DNA of 64,000 nt from Tenacibaculum sp. M341 (GTDB lineage: Bacteria > Bacteroidota > Bacteroidia > Flavobacteriales > Flavobacteriaceae). A program made the translations under genes and the position numbers. How positions within the stretch are numbered: the first letter of the stretch is position 1; every line of letters starts with the position of its first letter. The stretch is taken from the NCBI RefSeq assembly GCF_004337695.1, contig NZ_SJXJ01000012.1:62001-126000 (forward strand), written 5' to 3'. Positions 1-9,407 of the stretch are shown here, piece by piece. Below the pieces are notes generated by a model. That model saw nothing but the letters and a program-made list of their open reading frames with translations, searched no databases and was not told the origin of the DNA.

Positions 1-1319
1 GAATAAGAGTTACACCATCATCATCTAATTTAGTGTCTGTAGCGGTAACAATACCATTATATAAAGAAATCTCATCTGTATCATCTTCAAACTGCTCAAA
101 ATATCCTTTACCACGAGTATAATTTAATCCGATAGTAGTAGAAAGCTTATCGCTGAACTTCTCATTCCAGTGTAATTGATAATGATCTTGCCAGTAATTA
201 TCAGTTTCGTTATCGTATAAATAATGATTATACCTTCTATCAGAGTTTCTAAGATTATCTGCTTGTGCTGGTGTTAAACCATTATTAATAATAAAATCTT
301 CTATTCCTTGCTTATCTCCAGTTAAACGTGCTTTAGGTGTGCCAAACCATGCTTGATATGTTTTTTCTGAACCACCAAAAGCAAGTGCTTTTATAAGTGT
401 ATTTTCGTCAGTATAACTTCCCTGTAAAAAGTATGATTTTAAATCTGTAAAAGCTCTGTCAACATATCCATCTGAATAAATATTTGATAAACGTCCAGAA
501 AACTCAAAATGATCATTTAACTTACCTGAAGTAAATTTAACAGTATGCTTGCGAGTACCAAAAGAACCAAAAGAATTTGATATTTCACCTCCCGCTTCTT
601 CAGAAATAGCATCAGTTAAAATATTTAAACTAGCACCAAAAGCTCCAGAACCATTAGTTGAAGTTCCAACACCACGCTGTAATTGTAAACTTTGAGTAGA
701 AGAAGCAAAATCACCTAAATTCACCCAAAAAGTTCCTTGGCTTTCTGCATCGTTGTAAGGAATACCGTTAATAGTAACATTTACTCTAGAAGCATCTGAA
801 CCTCTAACACGCATGTAAGTATATCCTACACCAGCACCAGCATCAGAAGAAGAGATAACAGAAGGTAAATAATTTAAAAGAACAGGAATATCTTGTCCTA
901 AATTACGTTTTGCTATTTCTTTTTTAGTAAGATTAGAATAGGTAACAGGAGTGTTTTTGTTTGCTCTAATAGAAGAAACAAGTACTTCATCTAATACATT
1001 ATCTTCAGAAGTTAATTGTATGATTAAATTAGAAGTATTGGTGTTAATTTGTTTTTTAACAGTTCTGTAGCCAACAAAAGAAACTTCTACCAAATGTTTG
1101 CCAGTAGGAACTTTAATCTTAAAGTTCCCATCAAAATCAGTAGTAGAACCTTTTCTTAAATCGCGAATAATAACCGTAGCACCTACAAGAGGTTCTTTGT
1201 TATCGTTAACTACTTGTCCTGATAAAATAACAGATTGTGCATTTACGAGTAAGGTTGTAAATAATACCATTAAAAAAGCTACTTTCTTCACTTTTTCAAT
1301 AAAAGACATTGGTCTCATT
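1..1319 (-). CDS. TonB-dependent receptor, probable thiamine (or precursor) uptake; 3' end outside window
   Basis: An outer-membrane receptor read leftwards; the start is inside the window and the C-terminal barrel runs off the edge. Translation from 1319 gives a signal peptide ending in VNAQ, a carboxypeptidase-like regulatory repeat (SGQVVNDNKEPLVGATV), a TonB plug with the pattern YMRVRGSDASRVNVTINGIP, and then barrel strands. An in-frame ATG at 1310 is a possible alternative start. A TPP riboswitch lies in its leader, so the substrate is probably thiamine or a thiamine phosphate/precursor; TPP-regulated TonB receptors are known in Bacteroidota. The family is certain from the sequence; the substrate is inferred from the riboswitch alone. 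Confidence 0.93.
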
Positions 1320-1381
1320 TTTTAGTTTAACAGAATAAAAAGAGGTAATTATTCTTCTATTTTTCAATAATTAATTAAAAT

Positions 1382-1406
1382 ATATCAAAGCAGTTAACTT
1401 TGATAT
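1382..1406 (-). terminator. hairpin between TPP riboswitch and receptor start, possible expression platform
   Basis: A perfect 9-bp inverted repeat (ATATCAAAG / CTTTGATAT, 7-nt loop) sits between the aptamer and the start codon on the minus strand. It is followed by an AT-rich stretch (TATATTTTAATTAATT) rather than a clean T-run. It could be a conditional terminator or a structure that controls translation. The hairpin is seen; the role is inferred. Confidence 0.4.
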
Positions 1407-1411
1407 TTATT

Positions 1412-1524
1412 TTCCCTAAACAGCATTATCTGTTCTAGGTTCAATGGGTATGATCTCAGCTTTTATAATTACGAATTGAGATTTCTCTAAAATTTATAAT
1501 CAATTGAAGCACCCCTTTATGAGA
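1412..1524 (-). promoter_or_regulatory. TPP riboswitch (THI element)
   Basis: Read on the minus strand, this leader contains the conserved TPP aptamer pieces in the right order: AAGGGGTGC near the 5' side, a variable arm of about 40 nt, GCTGAGATCATACCCATTGA, ACCTAGAACAGATAATGC, then the closing strand. GGGT near the 5' side can pair with ACCC after CTGAGA (helix P2). It should switch off the TonB receptor when TPP is abundant. Very confident in class; ends are approximate. Confidence 0.94.
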
Positions 1525-1530
1525 ACATTG

Positions 1531-1538
1531 CAAAATTA
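1531..1538 (-). promoter_or_regulatory. Bacteroidota -7 box (TAATTTTG) for the riboswitch transcript
   Basis: The minus strand reads TAATTTTG just upstream of the aptamer and matches TAnnTTTG. It would start transcription a few bases before the aptamer. No convincing -33 TTTG is seen at the expected distance. Confidence 0.45.
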
Positions 1539-1685
1539 CGTTCAAAATTTAGAATAGCCATAGAAAAAAGGAGTATACTATCATATAAGACCATGCATTT
1601 AATAATTGATGTAGAAAAGTGTAAATCACGTTACTAATAAGAAAATTAATTTTAATAATTTAGCACAACCAATTTAAGTAATTTT

Positions 1686-2171
1686 ATGAGTAAAACATAC
1701 AAAGCAAAAGTGAATCAGACTCATGATTTCAGTTTTGATGAGAATAAAATTTCTGCCTTAAACTCAATAGAAAAATTAAACGATTCATATCATGTTTTAC
1801 ATGACAATACATCTTTTAAAGCTAAAGTAGTTACGGCTAATTTTAATGAGAAAAAATATGTAGTTCAAGTAAACGGAAATGATTATGAAGTTAATATTTC
1901 TAATGAACTAGATAGTTTAATAGCAGAGTTAGGTTTGGAAGCTTCTGTAGGAAAAAAAGAAAACGATGTAAAAGCACCTATGCCAGGTTTAGTTGTTGCA
2001 GTAAACGTTGAAGTTGGACAAGAAGTGAAAGAAGGAGAAGGTGTTTTAGTATTGGAAGCAATGAAAATGGAAAACACTTTATTAGCTCCTAAAGACGGAG
2101 TAGTTAAGTCTATTGTGGTACAAGGAGGAGATAAAGTAGAGAAAAATGAACTATTAATTGAAATTGAGTAA
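1686..2171 (+). CDS. biotin carboxyl carrier subunit of acyl-CoA carboxylase
   Basis: 161 aa. The last 70 residues form a biotinyl-lipoyl domain: KAPMPGLV at about 96-103 and the biotinylation motif EAMKMEN at 124-130, with K127 as the expected biotin site. The N-terminal half is a family-specific region without catalytic motifs. It is the first gene of a three-gene operon, 3 bases before the biotin carboxylase gene, and carries CO2 between the carboxylase and the transferase. The set resembles propionyl-/acyl-CoA carboxylases of Bacteroidota more than the four-subunit fatty-acid ACC, because the transferase is a single PccB-like chain. Confidence 0.93.
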   Translation: MSKTYKAKVNQTHDFSFDENKISALNSIEKLNDSYHVLHDNTSFKAKVVTANFNEKKYVVQVNGNDYEVNISNELDSLIAELGLEASVGKKENDVKAPMPGLVVAVNVEVGQEVKEGEGVLVLEAMKMENTLLAPKDGVVKSIVVQGGDKVEKNELLIEIE

Positions 2172-2174
2172 TCG

Positions 2175-3623
2175 ATGAAAAAAATATTAGTAGCCAATAG
2201 AGGAGAAATAGCGTTGCGTGTAATGCGTACAGCTAAAAAAATGGGTATTAAAACAGTTGCTGTGTATTCTGATGTGGATAGAAATTCACCTCATGTTGCC
2301 TTTGCAGATGAAGCTGTATGTATTGGAGAAGCACCTTCTAATCAATCGTACCTATTAGGAGATAAAATTATTGAAGTTGCGAAAACGTTATCGGTAGATG
2401 GAATTCATCCTGGATATGGGTTTTTGAGTGAAAATGCTGCCTTTTCTGAAAAAGTAGCAGCAAGCGGAATTACTTTTATAGGACCCAAAGCTCATGCTAT
2501 TGAAGTAATGGGAAGCAAATTAGCAGCAAAGGATACCGTAAAAGCGTACGATATTCCTATGGTACCAGGTATTGATGAAGCGGTTACAGATGTTGCTTAT
2601 GCTGAAAAAGTAGCCAATGAAATTGGGTATCCGATTTTAATTAAAGCTTCTGCTGGAGGTGGTGGAAAAGGAATGCGTGTTGTTGAGAAAGCAGAAGATA
2701 TTAGAGAACAAATGGAAAGAGCTATTTCTGAAGCAGTTTCTGCTTTTGGAGATGGATCTGTTTTTATAGAGAAATATGTAGGTTCACCAAGACATATTGA
2801 AATACAAGTTTTAGCAGACAGTCATGGAAATACTGTACATTTATTTGAAAGAGAATGTAGTGTACAAAGACGTCATCAAAAAGTTGTAGAAGAAGCTCCT
2901 TCTAGTGTTTTAACTGATGAAATTAGAGCTAAAATGGGAGAGGCTGCTGTAAGAGTAGCAAAGTCTTGTGATTATTTAGGAGCTGGTACGGTAGAATTTT
3001 TATTAGATGAAAATAAAAACTTCTATTTCTTAGAAATGAATACTCGTTTACAAGTTGAGCACCCTGTTACGGAAATGATTACAGGAATTGACTTGGTAGA
3101 GCAGCAAATTAGAATTGCTAGAGGAGAGAAGTTATCTTTTTCTCAAGAGGATTTAAAAATTAAAGGTCACGCTTTAGAGTTACGTGTATATGCAGAAGAT
3201 CCGTTAAGTGATTTTATGCCTAGTATTGGAACTTTAGAAGTATACAGAGCTCCAGAAGGAGAAGGTATTAGAGTAGATGATGGATTTGAAGAAGGAATGG
3301 AGATTCCTATTTATTATGATCCTATGATTTCAAAGCTAATTACTTACGGTAACTCAAGAGAAGAAGCTATTGAATTAATGAAACAAGCAATTAATAAATA
3401 CCAAATAAAAGGAATTGAAACAACACTTTCTTTTGGTCAGTTTGTTTGTGATCATGAAGCGTTTATATCGGGGAATTTTGATACGCATTTTGTAAAGAAA
3501 TACTATTCACCTGAAGCAATAGAAGCTACTTACAAAGTTGAAGCAGAAATAGCAGCCAAAGTAGCATTACAACAATATTTAAAAGAACAACAAATACTAA
3601 AGGTACCAAGTAGTGAATTCTAA
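2175..3623 (+). CDS. accC: biotin carboxylase subunit (acyl-CoA carboxylase)
   Basis: 482 aa, the usual length for a stand-alone biotin carboxylase. It has the N-terminal domain ([15 protein letters not shown]), an ATP-grasp fold with the glycine loop GGGGKGMR at 161-168, and the active-site stretch [14 protein letters not shown] at about 287-300. It carboxylates biotin on the carrier encoded just upstream, using ATP and bicarbonate. The gene overlaps the next one by 11 bases, which indicates translational coupling. Confidence 0.96.
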   Translation: MKKILVANRGEIALRVMRTAKKMGIKTVAVYSDVDRNSPHVAFADEAVCIGEAPSNQSYLLGDKIIEVAKTLSVDGIHPGYGFLSENAAFSEKVAASGITFIGPKAHAIEVMGSKLAAKDTVKAYDIPMVPGIDEAVTDVAYAEKVANEIGYPILIKASAGGGGKGMRVVEKAEDIREQMERAISEAVSAFGDGSVFIEKYVGSPRHIEIQVLADSHGNTVHLFERECSVQRRHQKVVEEAPSSVLTDEIRAKMGEAAVRVAKSCDYLGAGTVEFLLDENKNFYFLEMNTRLQVEHPVTEMITGIDLVEQQIRIARGEKLSFSQEDLKIKGHALELRVYAEDPLSDFMPSIGTLEVYRAPEGEGIRVDDGFEEGMEIPIYYDPMISKLITYGNSREEAIELMKQAINKYQIKGIETTLSFGQFVCDHEAFISGNFDTHFVKKYYSPEAIEATYKVEAEIAAKVALQQYLKEQQILKVPSSEF

Positions 3624-5154
3624 AATACAAAAACTAGAAAGTAAGATAGCTGAAGCCAAGTTAGGTGGAGGTCAGAAAAGAATAGATCGTCAACATGAAA
3701 AAGGTAAATTAACCGCTAGAGAACGTATTGATTATTTACTAGATGAAGGATCTTTTGAAGAGATAGGTATCTTGGTAACTCATAGAACTACTGATTTCGG
3801 AATGGAGAATCAAAAGTTTTATGGTGATGGAGTTGTTACTGGGTATGGAACAGTAAATGGAAGGTTAATTTATGTATTTGCTCAAGATTTTACAGTTTTT
3901 GGAGGTTCTTTATCAGAAACTCATGCTGAGAAGATTTGTAAAATTATGGACATGGCAGTAAGAGTGGGAGCACCTTTAATTGGATTAAATGATTCAGGTG
4001 GAGCTCGTATTCAAGAAGGAGTTCGTTCATTAGGAGGTTATGCTGATATTTTTTACAGAAATGTTCAGGCTTCTGGAGTAATTCCTCAAATTTCAGCAAT
4101 TATGGGACCTTGTGCTGGTGGAGCGGTTTATTCTCCTGCAATGACTGATTTTACTGTAATGGTAGAGAATTCTAGTTATATGTTTGTAACAGGACCAAAC
4201 GTTGTTAAAACAGTAACTAATGAAGAAGTTACTTCAGAAGAATTAGGAGGAGCTAGTACTCATGCTACAAAATCTGGGGTTACACATTTAACTTCTGAGA
4301 ATGATGTACAGTGTTTAGAAGATATTAAAACATTGTTGAGTTATATGCCTCAAAATAATCAAGAGGTAACTAAAAAGCTTCCTTACGAATTGCAAGATGA
4401 GTTTAGAGAAGAATTAGAGAGTATTGTTCCTGAAAATGCGAATAAGCCTTATGATATGCGTTCAGTGATTAATGGTATTGCTGATACTGATTCTTTCTTT
4501 GAAATACACAAAGATTATGCTGATAATATTGTAGTAGGTTTTGCTCGTTTAGCTGGTAGAAGTATTGGAATTGTTGCTAATCAACCAATGAGTTTAGCTG
4601 GTTGTTTAGATGTTAATAGTTCAAAAAAAGCAGCTCGTTTTACGCGTTTTTGTGATTGTTTTAATATTCCTTTATTGGTGTTAGTAGATGTACCAGGGTT
4701 TTTACCAGGAACAGATCAAGAATGGAATGCAATCATTACCAACGGAGCAAAATTATTATATGCATTAAGTGAAGCAACTGTACCAAGAGTAAGTGTTATA
4801 ACACGTAAAGCGTATGGTGGAGCGTATGATGTAATGAACTCTAAACACATTGGTTCTGATATGAATTTTGCTTGGCCAAGTGCAGAAATTGCCGTAATGG
4901 GAGCTAAAGGAGCAAGTGAAATTATTTTTAAGAAAGAAATTTCTGAAGCAGATGATAAAGAAGCTAAATTAGCTGAGAAGGAAGCTGAGTATGCAGATTT
5001 ATTTGCGAATCCATATACTGCTGCTGAACGAGGTTTTGTAGACGAGGTAATTTTACCTAAAGAAACTAGAAGAAAGTTAATTAAAGCTTTTGCCATGTTA
5101 GAAAATAAAAAGGTAGAAAGACCAAATAGAAAACACGGAAATATTCCATTATAA
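3613..5154 (+). CDS. acyl-CoA carboxylase carboxyltransferase subunit (PccB/MmdA type)
   Basis: 513 aa, a full-length fused carboxyltransferase with both crotonase-like halves. Oxyanion-hole type motifs are visible: [16 protein letters not shown] near residue 163 and [14 protein letters not shown] near residue 397. It moves CO2 from biotin to an acyl-CoA, most likely propionyl-CoA to give methylmalonyl-CoA. The start is GTG, inside the end of the upstream gene. A clear terminator follows at 5164. Acetyl-CoA or another acyl-CoA as substrate cannot be excluded by eye. Confidence 0.93.
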   Translation: MNSKIQKLESKIAEAKLGGGQKRIDRQHEKGKLTARERIDYLLDEGSFEEIGILVTHRTTDFGMENQKFYGDGVVTGYGTVNGRLIYVFAQDFTVFGGSLSETHAEKICKIMDMAVRVGAPLIGLNDSGGARIQEGVRSLGGYADIFYRNVQASGVIPQISAIMGPCAGGAVYSPAMTDFTVMVENSSYMFVTGPNVVKTVTNEEVTSEELGGASTHATKSGVTHLTSENDVQCLEDIKTLLSYMPQNNQEVTKKLPYELQDEFREELESIVPENANKPYDMRSVINGIADTDSFFEIHKDYADNIVVGFARLAGRSIGIVANQPMSLAGCLDVNSSKKAARFTRFCDCFNIPLLVLVDVPGFLPGTDQEWNAIITNGAKLLYALSEATVPRVSVITRKAYGGAYDVMNSKHIGSDMNFAWPSAEIAVMGAKGASEIIFKKEISEADDKEAKLAEKEAEYADLFANPYTAAERGFVDEVILPKETRRKLIKAFAMLENKKVERPNRKHGNIPL

Positions 5155-5163
5155 TATAGATGT

Positions 5164-5190
5164 AACAAGGGGATGATTCCCCTTGTTTTT
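5164..5190 (+). terminator. Rho-independent terminator of the acyl-CoA carboxylase operon
   Basis: 10-bp stem AACAAGGGGA / TCCCCTTGTT with a 4-base loop and a run of T, 9 bases after the transferase stop. Confidence 0.9.
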
Positions 5191-5209
5191 CTTTAAAAAA
5201 CAAAAGAGA

Positions 5210-5593
5210 ATGAAAAATACACACAAGTTATTTGAGGCATTTGGAGAGTTGCTATATGTGGTAGCTATAGCAGATGGGGCTATTCAAAAAGAAGAATTAG
5301 CTGTAATTGAAGAAAGATTATCAAATCATAAGTGGGGAAAAGACATCAAATGGTCTTTTGATTATGAGATGAGTAAAGAAAATTCTTTAGAGTTTTTATA
5401 TAAGAAAGTAGTTGCATATTGTGAAGATCATGGACCAGATGAGGAATATGATTTTTTAGTTGAATTACTGAATGAAGTAGCAAAGTCTAGTAATGGAATA
5501 GAAAAAGAAGAGAAAGAAAGAATTGAAGGTTTTGTAAATGACTTAACGCAAAAGTTTAGAGAAGATTTAGATCGGATTAATAAACAGTATTAA
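5210..5593 (+). CDS. TerB-like helical protein
   Basis: 127 aa, all-helical and acidic. It matches the TerB/DUF533 style by eye: a first helix pair LFEAFGELLYVVAIADGAI, then KEELAVIEERL, with the typical ADG turn of the family. Its role is not known here; TerB-like proteins are linked to stress and membrane-associated metal complexes, but no other ter gene is near. I chose ATG at 5210; the TTG at 5183 lies inside the upstream terminator stem and is not credible. Confidence 0.7.
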   Translation: MKNTHKLFEAFGELLYVVAIADGAIQKEELAVIEERLSNHKWGKDIKWSFDYEMSKENSLEFLYKKVVAYCEDHGPDEEYDFLVELLNEVAKSSNGIEKEEKERIEGFVNDLTQKFREDLDRINKQY

Positions 5594-5619
5594 ATTCTAA
5601 TAATTTAGCTTATTAAGTT

Positions 5620-6195
5620 TTGAAAAAAGAGGTAATCATATTTTTATTAATATTAATCTATTCTTGTAAAGGAGTTGAAAAAGAGAAAATACAGGCTATG
5701 AAAATAGAAAAAGAATTGAATCATAAAAAACATATAATATTACCAAATAATTTAAAAATTCAATTGAAAAGTAAAGATGGAAAAAATATAGAAAAAGAGA
5801 ATATTCTTTGTCATCTTAATATTTATATTGATTCTACAAGTTATTATACTTACTCTTTTATACCTACAAATTCCAAAGGAATAGTCAATTTGACAAAAGA
5901 AGAGATAGTTCAGAACACTGAACTAAAACATTATTATGATGAAAGTTTGCCTTTAGACTTTAGACCTGTAAAATTTGATTTTTTTGTAATGGATAAAGCC
6001 ATGATTGATAATTTAATTTCTACCATGAAAAATTATTTAGATCAAGACATAGAGTCGATTAAATATAATTTAAAAAATAATGGATTCACAGAGGAGCAAA
6101 TTCGAAAGCAAGTTGTATTAATTGAAGAAAAATTAGAACTAGATAAAAAGCTGTACGAGCTTTTAAAGAAAAATCTAATTATCAATATAATTTAA
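5620..6195 (+). CDS. hypothetical lipoprotein
   Basis: 191 aa, not recognised. It begins with a short lipoprotein signal (FLLILIYSC, lipid-attachment Cys16) followed by a Lys/Glu-rich mature part. A beta-rich central part is followed by a helical C-terminus. The start is TTG at 5620. It ends 1 base before the convergent arfB gene, so the two transcripts meet tail to tail. Function unknown. Confidence 0.65.
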   Translation: MKKEVIIFLLILIYSCKGVEKEKIQAMKIEKELNHKKHIILPNNLKIQLKSKDGKNIEKENILCHLNIYIDSTSYYTYSFIPTNSKGIVNLTKEEIVQNTELKHYYDESLPLDFRPVKFDFFVMDKAMIDNLISTMKNYLDQDIESIKYNLKNNGFTEEQIRKQVVLIEEKLELDKKLYELLKKNLIINII

Positions 6196-6196
6196 A

Positions 6197-6601
6197 CTAA
6201 TCAATCTTAGGTTTCTTTCGAAGTGCTTTTTTTAAGCTGTTTTTTCGTTTGTTTTCTGCTTTCTTTTTTACAGAACTTCGAGTAGGTTTGGTTTGAATTC
6301 GATATTTTTTTCGTGTTAAATTTTCTTTTAATAAATTAAAAAAACGTTGAATTACTATTTCTTTATTTTTATGTTGAGAGCGAGTTTCTTGGGATGTTAA
6401 AATAAGTATACTTCCTTTAGCTATTCTGTTTGTTAATTTGTCAATAAGCATAATTTTTTCTTTTTCAGACAAACCGTTAGAAGCAAGAATATCAAAAGCT
6501 AATTCTATTTTAGAAGAAACTTTATTAACATGTTGTCCGCCAGCACCAGAACTTCTAGTTGCTTTAAACAGCAATTCATTTTTGATAATACTAAAATTCA
6601 T
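6197..6601 (-). CDS. arfB: alternative ribosome-rescue factor ArfB (YaeJ-like peptidyl-tRNA hydrolase)
   Basis: 134 aa. It has the release-factor catalytic GGQ motif (SSGAGGQHVNK, GGQ at 21-23) without the codon-recognition domains of RF1/RF2. The C-terminal tail is rich in Lys and Arg (KKKAENKRKNSLKKALRKK), as needed to sit in the empty mRNA channel of a stalled ribosome. It releases the peptide from non-stop complexes. It is the last gene of a minus-strand group, 2 bases after the kinase-like gene. Confidence 0.92.
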   Translation of the reverse strand: MNFSIIKNELLFKATRSSGAGGQHVNKVSSKIELAFDILASNGLSEKEKIMLIDKLTNRIAKGSILILTSQETRSQHKNKEIVIQRFFNLLKENLTRKKYRIQTKPTRSSVKKKAENKRKNSLKKALRKKPKID

Positions 6602-6603
6602 AA

Positions 6604-7257
6604 TTATAGCATAAAGCTATTAGCATCTATGTTTTGATGTAAAAAATGAAAATCTAAATCGATAAGTATATCTGAATAAGAGTATAAATTATCTTTTTTA
6701 GCAATTAAATCATCAATAATACTTGTAGCCTTTTTAAAACGAGTTTCTTTATCTCCTTTTAAAAGTATGTATGGTTTATTATATTTTTCAAGAGTGTTTT
6801 TAAAGGCGTTAAACATCTCTTCTCGTTGTTCTGGTCTATCTCTTAAATCATCTTCTTCCCAAGGAGTATCTATATAAGTTAAAAAATAGATGTCGTAATT
6901 ATTCTTTACAGCAGCTTCATCTAGTTTAGGATCTACAAATCCTCCATAATATTCTTCAGAATATACTTTAGTTTCTAATAAATCAGTATCACAAATGAGT
7001 AGTTTATCAGCTTTTTTAGCCAAACTGTTTTCAAGATTCATTTGTCCTTCAGCAATCGGAATTAAATCATGTTGTTCACATGTTTTACGCTCATTATTCC
7101 ATTTGTCTTGTAAATATTCTCTTGCATATTCTGGAGCCCAAACAGTATTGTAATGTCTGGCTAATTGACGAGAAAGTGTTGTTTTACCTGTGCTTTCAGG
7201 ACCAAATAAAACTACTTTTACTAAGTTAATTGGTTGTTGTGTAAGTGTTTTTTCCAT
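6604..7257 (-). CDS. P-loop ATPase/kinase of NadR nucleoside-kinase type, thiamine locus
   Basis: About 217 aa. It has a Walker A motif GPESTGKTTL, then EYAREYL and a DTDLLETKVYSEEY segment like the kinase domain of NadR (AAA_28 group), and a lid region with RDRPEQR. It is coded directly after the PnuC-type transporter with about 37 bases of overlap. In this context it may phosphorylate the imported vitamin or precursor and trap it; this is inference. ATG at 7266 is an equally possible start. Since NadR-type kinases act on nicotinamide riboside, an NAD role is the main alternative. Confidence 0.8.
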   Translation of the reverse strand: MEKTLTQQPINLVKVVLFGPESTGKTTLSRQLARHYNTVWAPEYAREYLQDKWNNERKTCEQHDLIPIAEGQMNLENSLAKKADKLLICDTDLLETKVYSEEYYGGFVDPKLDEAAVKNNYDIYFLTYIDTPWEEDDLRDRPEQREEMFNAFKNTLEKYNKPYILLKGDKETRFKKATSIIDDLIAKKDNLYSYSDILIDLDFHFLHQNIDANSFML

Positions 7258-7850
7258 GCTAAACATCCTAGAATAGCTATAAAGGTAAATATAAAATATT
7301 GGAAACTAGTAAAAGTAAATCCTTTATAAAAGTATAAAGGAGCAGAAATAATGTCTCCAATAATCCAATAAATCCAATTTTCAATTTTTCTTTTTGCCAT
7401 TAGCCACATTCCAACAAAGAAAATAGCTGTAGTAAATGTATCTACATAAGCTACCCAACTAGTCCATTTACCAAAACTTACGTACACTACGTAAACAAAA
7501 AGAAGTGTAGCTAAAAAAATGAAAGCACTTATTTTATGTTCTTTTAAAGTAGTTTTAGAAATAGGAGTTACAATATCTCCATCTATTTTATGAGTCCAGA
7601 TATACCAACCATAAACACTCATAATAAAGTAATACGCATTAATCATCATATCACCTAATAACTCCCATTTTAATAGCAGATATACAAAAATAAGAGTACT
7701 TATCATTCCTGTAGGAAAGACAAGTACATTATTCTTTTTAGAAAACCAGACAGACAAAAAACCAAAGACAACAGCTATAATTTCAAGCCAAATGTCTAAA
7801 GGGGAATAGCCAGAATATTGACCGAATAAAAAATCAAAAATTTGGAGCAT
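7221..7850 (-). CDS. pnuC: PnuC-family vitamin transporter (probably thiamine, PnuT type)
   Basis: 209 aa with about seven membrane segments. PnuC-type features include the N-terminal WLEIIAVVFGFLSVWFSKKNN and a later WYIWTHK and ENWIYWIIGDI segment. PnuC proteins facilitate entry of nicotinamide riboside; relatives (PnuT) carry thiamine. Its upstream neighbour, overlapping by 17 bases, encodes a thiamine-binding protein, so thiamine is the more likely substrate. The overlap with the kinase gene suggests transport coupled to phosphorylation. Confidence 0.88.
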   Translation of the reverse strand: MLQIFDFLFGQYSGYSPLDIWLEIIAVVFGFLSVWFSKKNNVLVFPTGMISTLIFVYLLLKWELLGDMMINAYYFIMSVYGWYIWTHKIDGDIVTPISKTTLKEHKISAFIFLATLLFVYVVYVSFGKWTSWVAYVDTFTTAIFFVGMWLMAKRKIENWIYWIIGDIISAPLYFYKGFTFTSFQYFIFTFIAILGCLAWKKHLHNNQLT

Positions 7851-8094
7851 AATTACTTCTATCAGATTTTACAATTTTAAGTAAAATTAGTCCTTTATCT
7901 ATTAATTCAAAAACATCTTTAATTTCATTAGTTAATAAGTCCATTACTTTATCGTATTCGCCATATACTTGTGTACTTAATGGATTTTCAAGAACAGTTA
8001 ATCCTGAGTTTCTTAATTTTTTAATGAAATTGATAATTGGTTGCTCAAAATCGTCTTGAAGAGGTGTTAATGTTAATTCAACAGAAATTTTCAT
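7834..8094 (-). CDS. thiamine-binding protein (YkoF/MTH1187 family)
   Basis: 86 aa. The pattern ISVELTLTPL at the start, a central STQVYGEYDKVMDLL and a terminal LILLKIVKSDR fits the small alpha/beta thiamine-binding family (YkoF-related, former DUF77). It has no signal peptide, so it acts in the cytoplasm, possibly as a thiamine buffer or sensor. It starts the overlapping set with the PnuC-type transporter and the kinase. No TPP riboswitch is visible directly upstream; the lipoprotein gene lies 39 bases away. Confidence 0.85.
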   Translation of the reverse strand: MKISVELTLTPLQDDFEQPIINFIKKLRNSGLTVLENPLSTQVYGEYDKVMDLLTNEIKDVFELIDKGLILLKIVKSDRSNYAPNF

Positions 8095-8133
8095 TTAAAA
8101 AGTAGTTTGGTTCAGAAAACAAATAAAGTGTAA

Positions 8134-9138
8134 TCATTCTACTTTATCAAATATTTTTTTGATGCCCTCTTTTGAGATCTTTTTTAGGTTTAATTTGAGT
8201 TTTGAGTTGTGTAATGCTTTATTTAATTCAATTTGATCATAAAATATTCCATTCTTATTTTCTCCTATAACAGTTATTTTGACTTTTCCTTTAATAGGAA
8301 TGTCATAAAAAAATAGATTATTATTAGTAATTGGATAATATAAGAAAGAGCTTAAATCTTGGTATGTTATGTATGTATTAAAACCAGAAAACTCTTTTTT
8401 ATCATTATATAATTCAAAATTAATTTTAGAAGTAGTGTTAACTATTCGATCAATATTAATCCACTTTGAATTAATGTTTTGAAGGATGAATAAATTACTT
8501 TTTCTGATTAATTCGTTTTTTACAAGATCTTCTTTTTTAAGTTGATTATTGTATTTTTTTTGTTGTTGAATGTAATAATCTAAAGAATCTCTAGGAATTG
8601 TAATTAGTACTGTTATACCTCCGCCTTTGTATACATCAAAATTAATGTAATTCTGATTCGTAATTTTCCATTTGATTTTTTCTAAAGAGTCTAGTTCAGA
8701 TAAAAAAATGTCGTTATTTCCTAGTTTTCCTTCAGGAGTTTCTATCATTAACTTTTTTCCTTTTTTAAGTTGTATTTCTTTTCCATCAACAGTGAATTTT
8801 ATTTTTAATACTCCTGATGATTCTAGTAATTTATTATCGGTAGTTAATGTTTGAATGTTTTGATATAAAATTTCTTTAAAATCATATAATTCAATTAGCT
8901 CTAATTGAATTTTAGCATTTTCTTCTATATCAAATAAATCTCTATTGAAATTAATTTTTGTTCCATGTTTACCTTTTATTTTTTCAAAAGAAATTGTGTC
9001 TAAATCAAATATTTGTGATTTTTCAGTTTGAAATTCAGCTAAATGATTTTTAGGAATAAAAGGAGTTACAATTTCAGGTTTACAGTTAAATAAAAGAGCA
9101 GTAAGTATTAGAGTAAAAAATAAGTAATGTATTTTCAT
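8134..9138 (-). CDS. hypothetical lipoprotein
   Basis: 334 aa, not recognised. The N-terminus is a lipoprotein signal (TLILTALLFNC, Cys19). The mature part is beta-rich with repeated Lys-Asn-Ile segments and patterns such as GVLKIKFTVDGKEIQLKKGK, which suggests stacked beta-sandwich or Ig-like domains. It lies 39 bases upstream of the thiamine-binding gene on the same strand and may share its transcript. Function unknown. Confidence 0.65.
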   Translation of the reverse strand: MKIHYLFFTLILTALLFNCKPEIVTPFIPKNHLAEFQTEKSQIFDLDTISFEKIKGKHGTKINFNRDLFDIEENAKIQLELIELYDFKEILYQNIQTLTTDNKLLESSGVLKIKFTVDGKEIQLKKGKKLMIETPEGKLGNNDIFLSELDSLEKIKWKITNQNYINFDVYKGGGITVLITIPRDSLDYYIQQQKKYNNQLKKEDLVKNELIRKSNLFILQNINSKWINIDRIVNTTSKINFELYNDKKEFSGFNTYITYQDLSSFLYYPITNNNLFFYDIPIKGKVKITVIGENKNGIFYDQIELNKALHNSKLKLNLKKISKEGIKKIFDKVE

Positions 9139-9407
9139 AGCCTTGTTAAGTTTTGATTTATGATGTGAAGTTTATCAAAAGACATACCAAATTTCGACTT
9201 CACTCTTTTTAAATTATCATTTATTGGTTATCAATTATCCGAGTAAAAATGAATTAAATAAAGTCGAAAAGGTGAAGCTTTATAAAATATCTTTTTGAGG
9301 TTTAAATTTTAGTATTTTTAATGTCAATTATCAACCTCAAACCTTTTGCCTTCTGCTCAAAAAAATAATATTTAATTTCGTACTTCTATTACTCATTCAA
9401 AACTCAA

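Noticed and set aside
1098-1325. 75-aa plus-strand ORF
   Set aside because: It is the antisense shadow of the TonB receptor start.
4716-5168. 150-aa minus-strand ORF
   Set aside because: Shadow of the carboxyltransferase gene, which has strong family motifs.
5183-5209. TTG start giving a longer TerB-like protein
   Set aside because: It lies inside the stem of the acyl-CoA carboxylase terminator; ATG 5210 begins the conserved part.
9192-9269. Inverted repeat TTTCGACTT / AAGTCGAAA in the 269-bp gap before the lipoprotein gene
   Set aside because: The arms are 60 bases apart in AT-rich DNA with no other sign of function; too weak to call.
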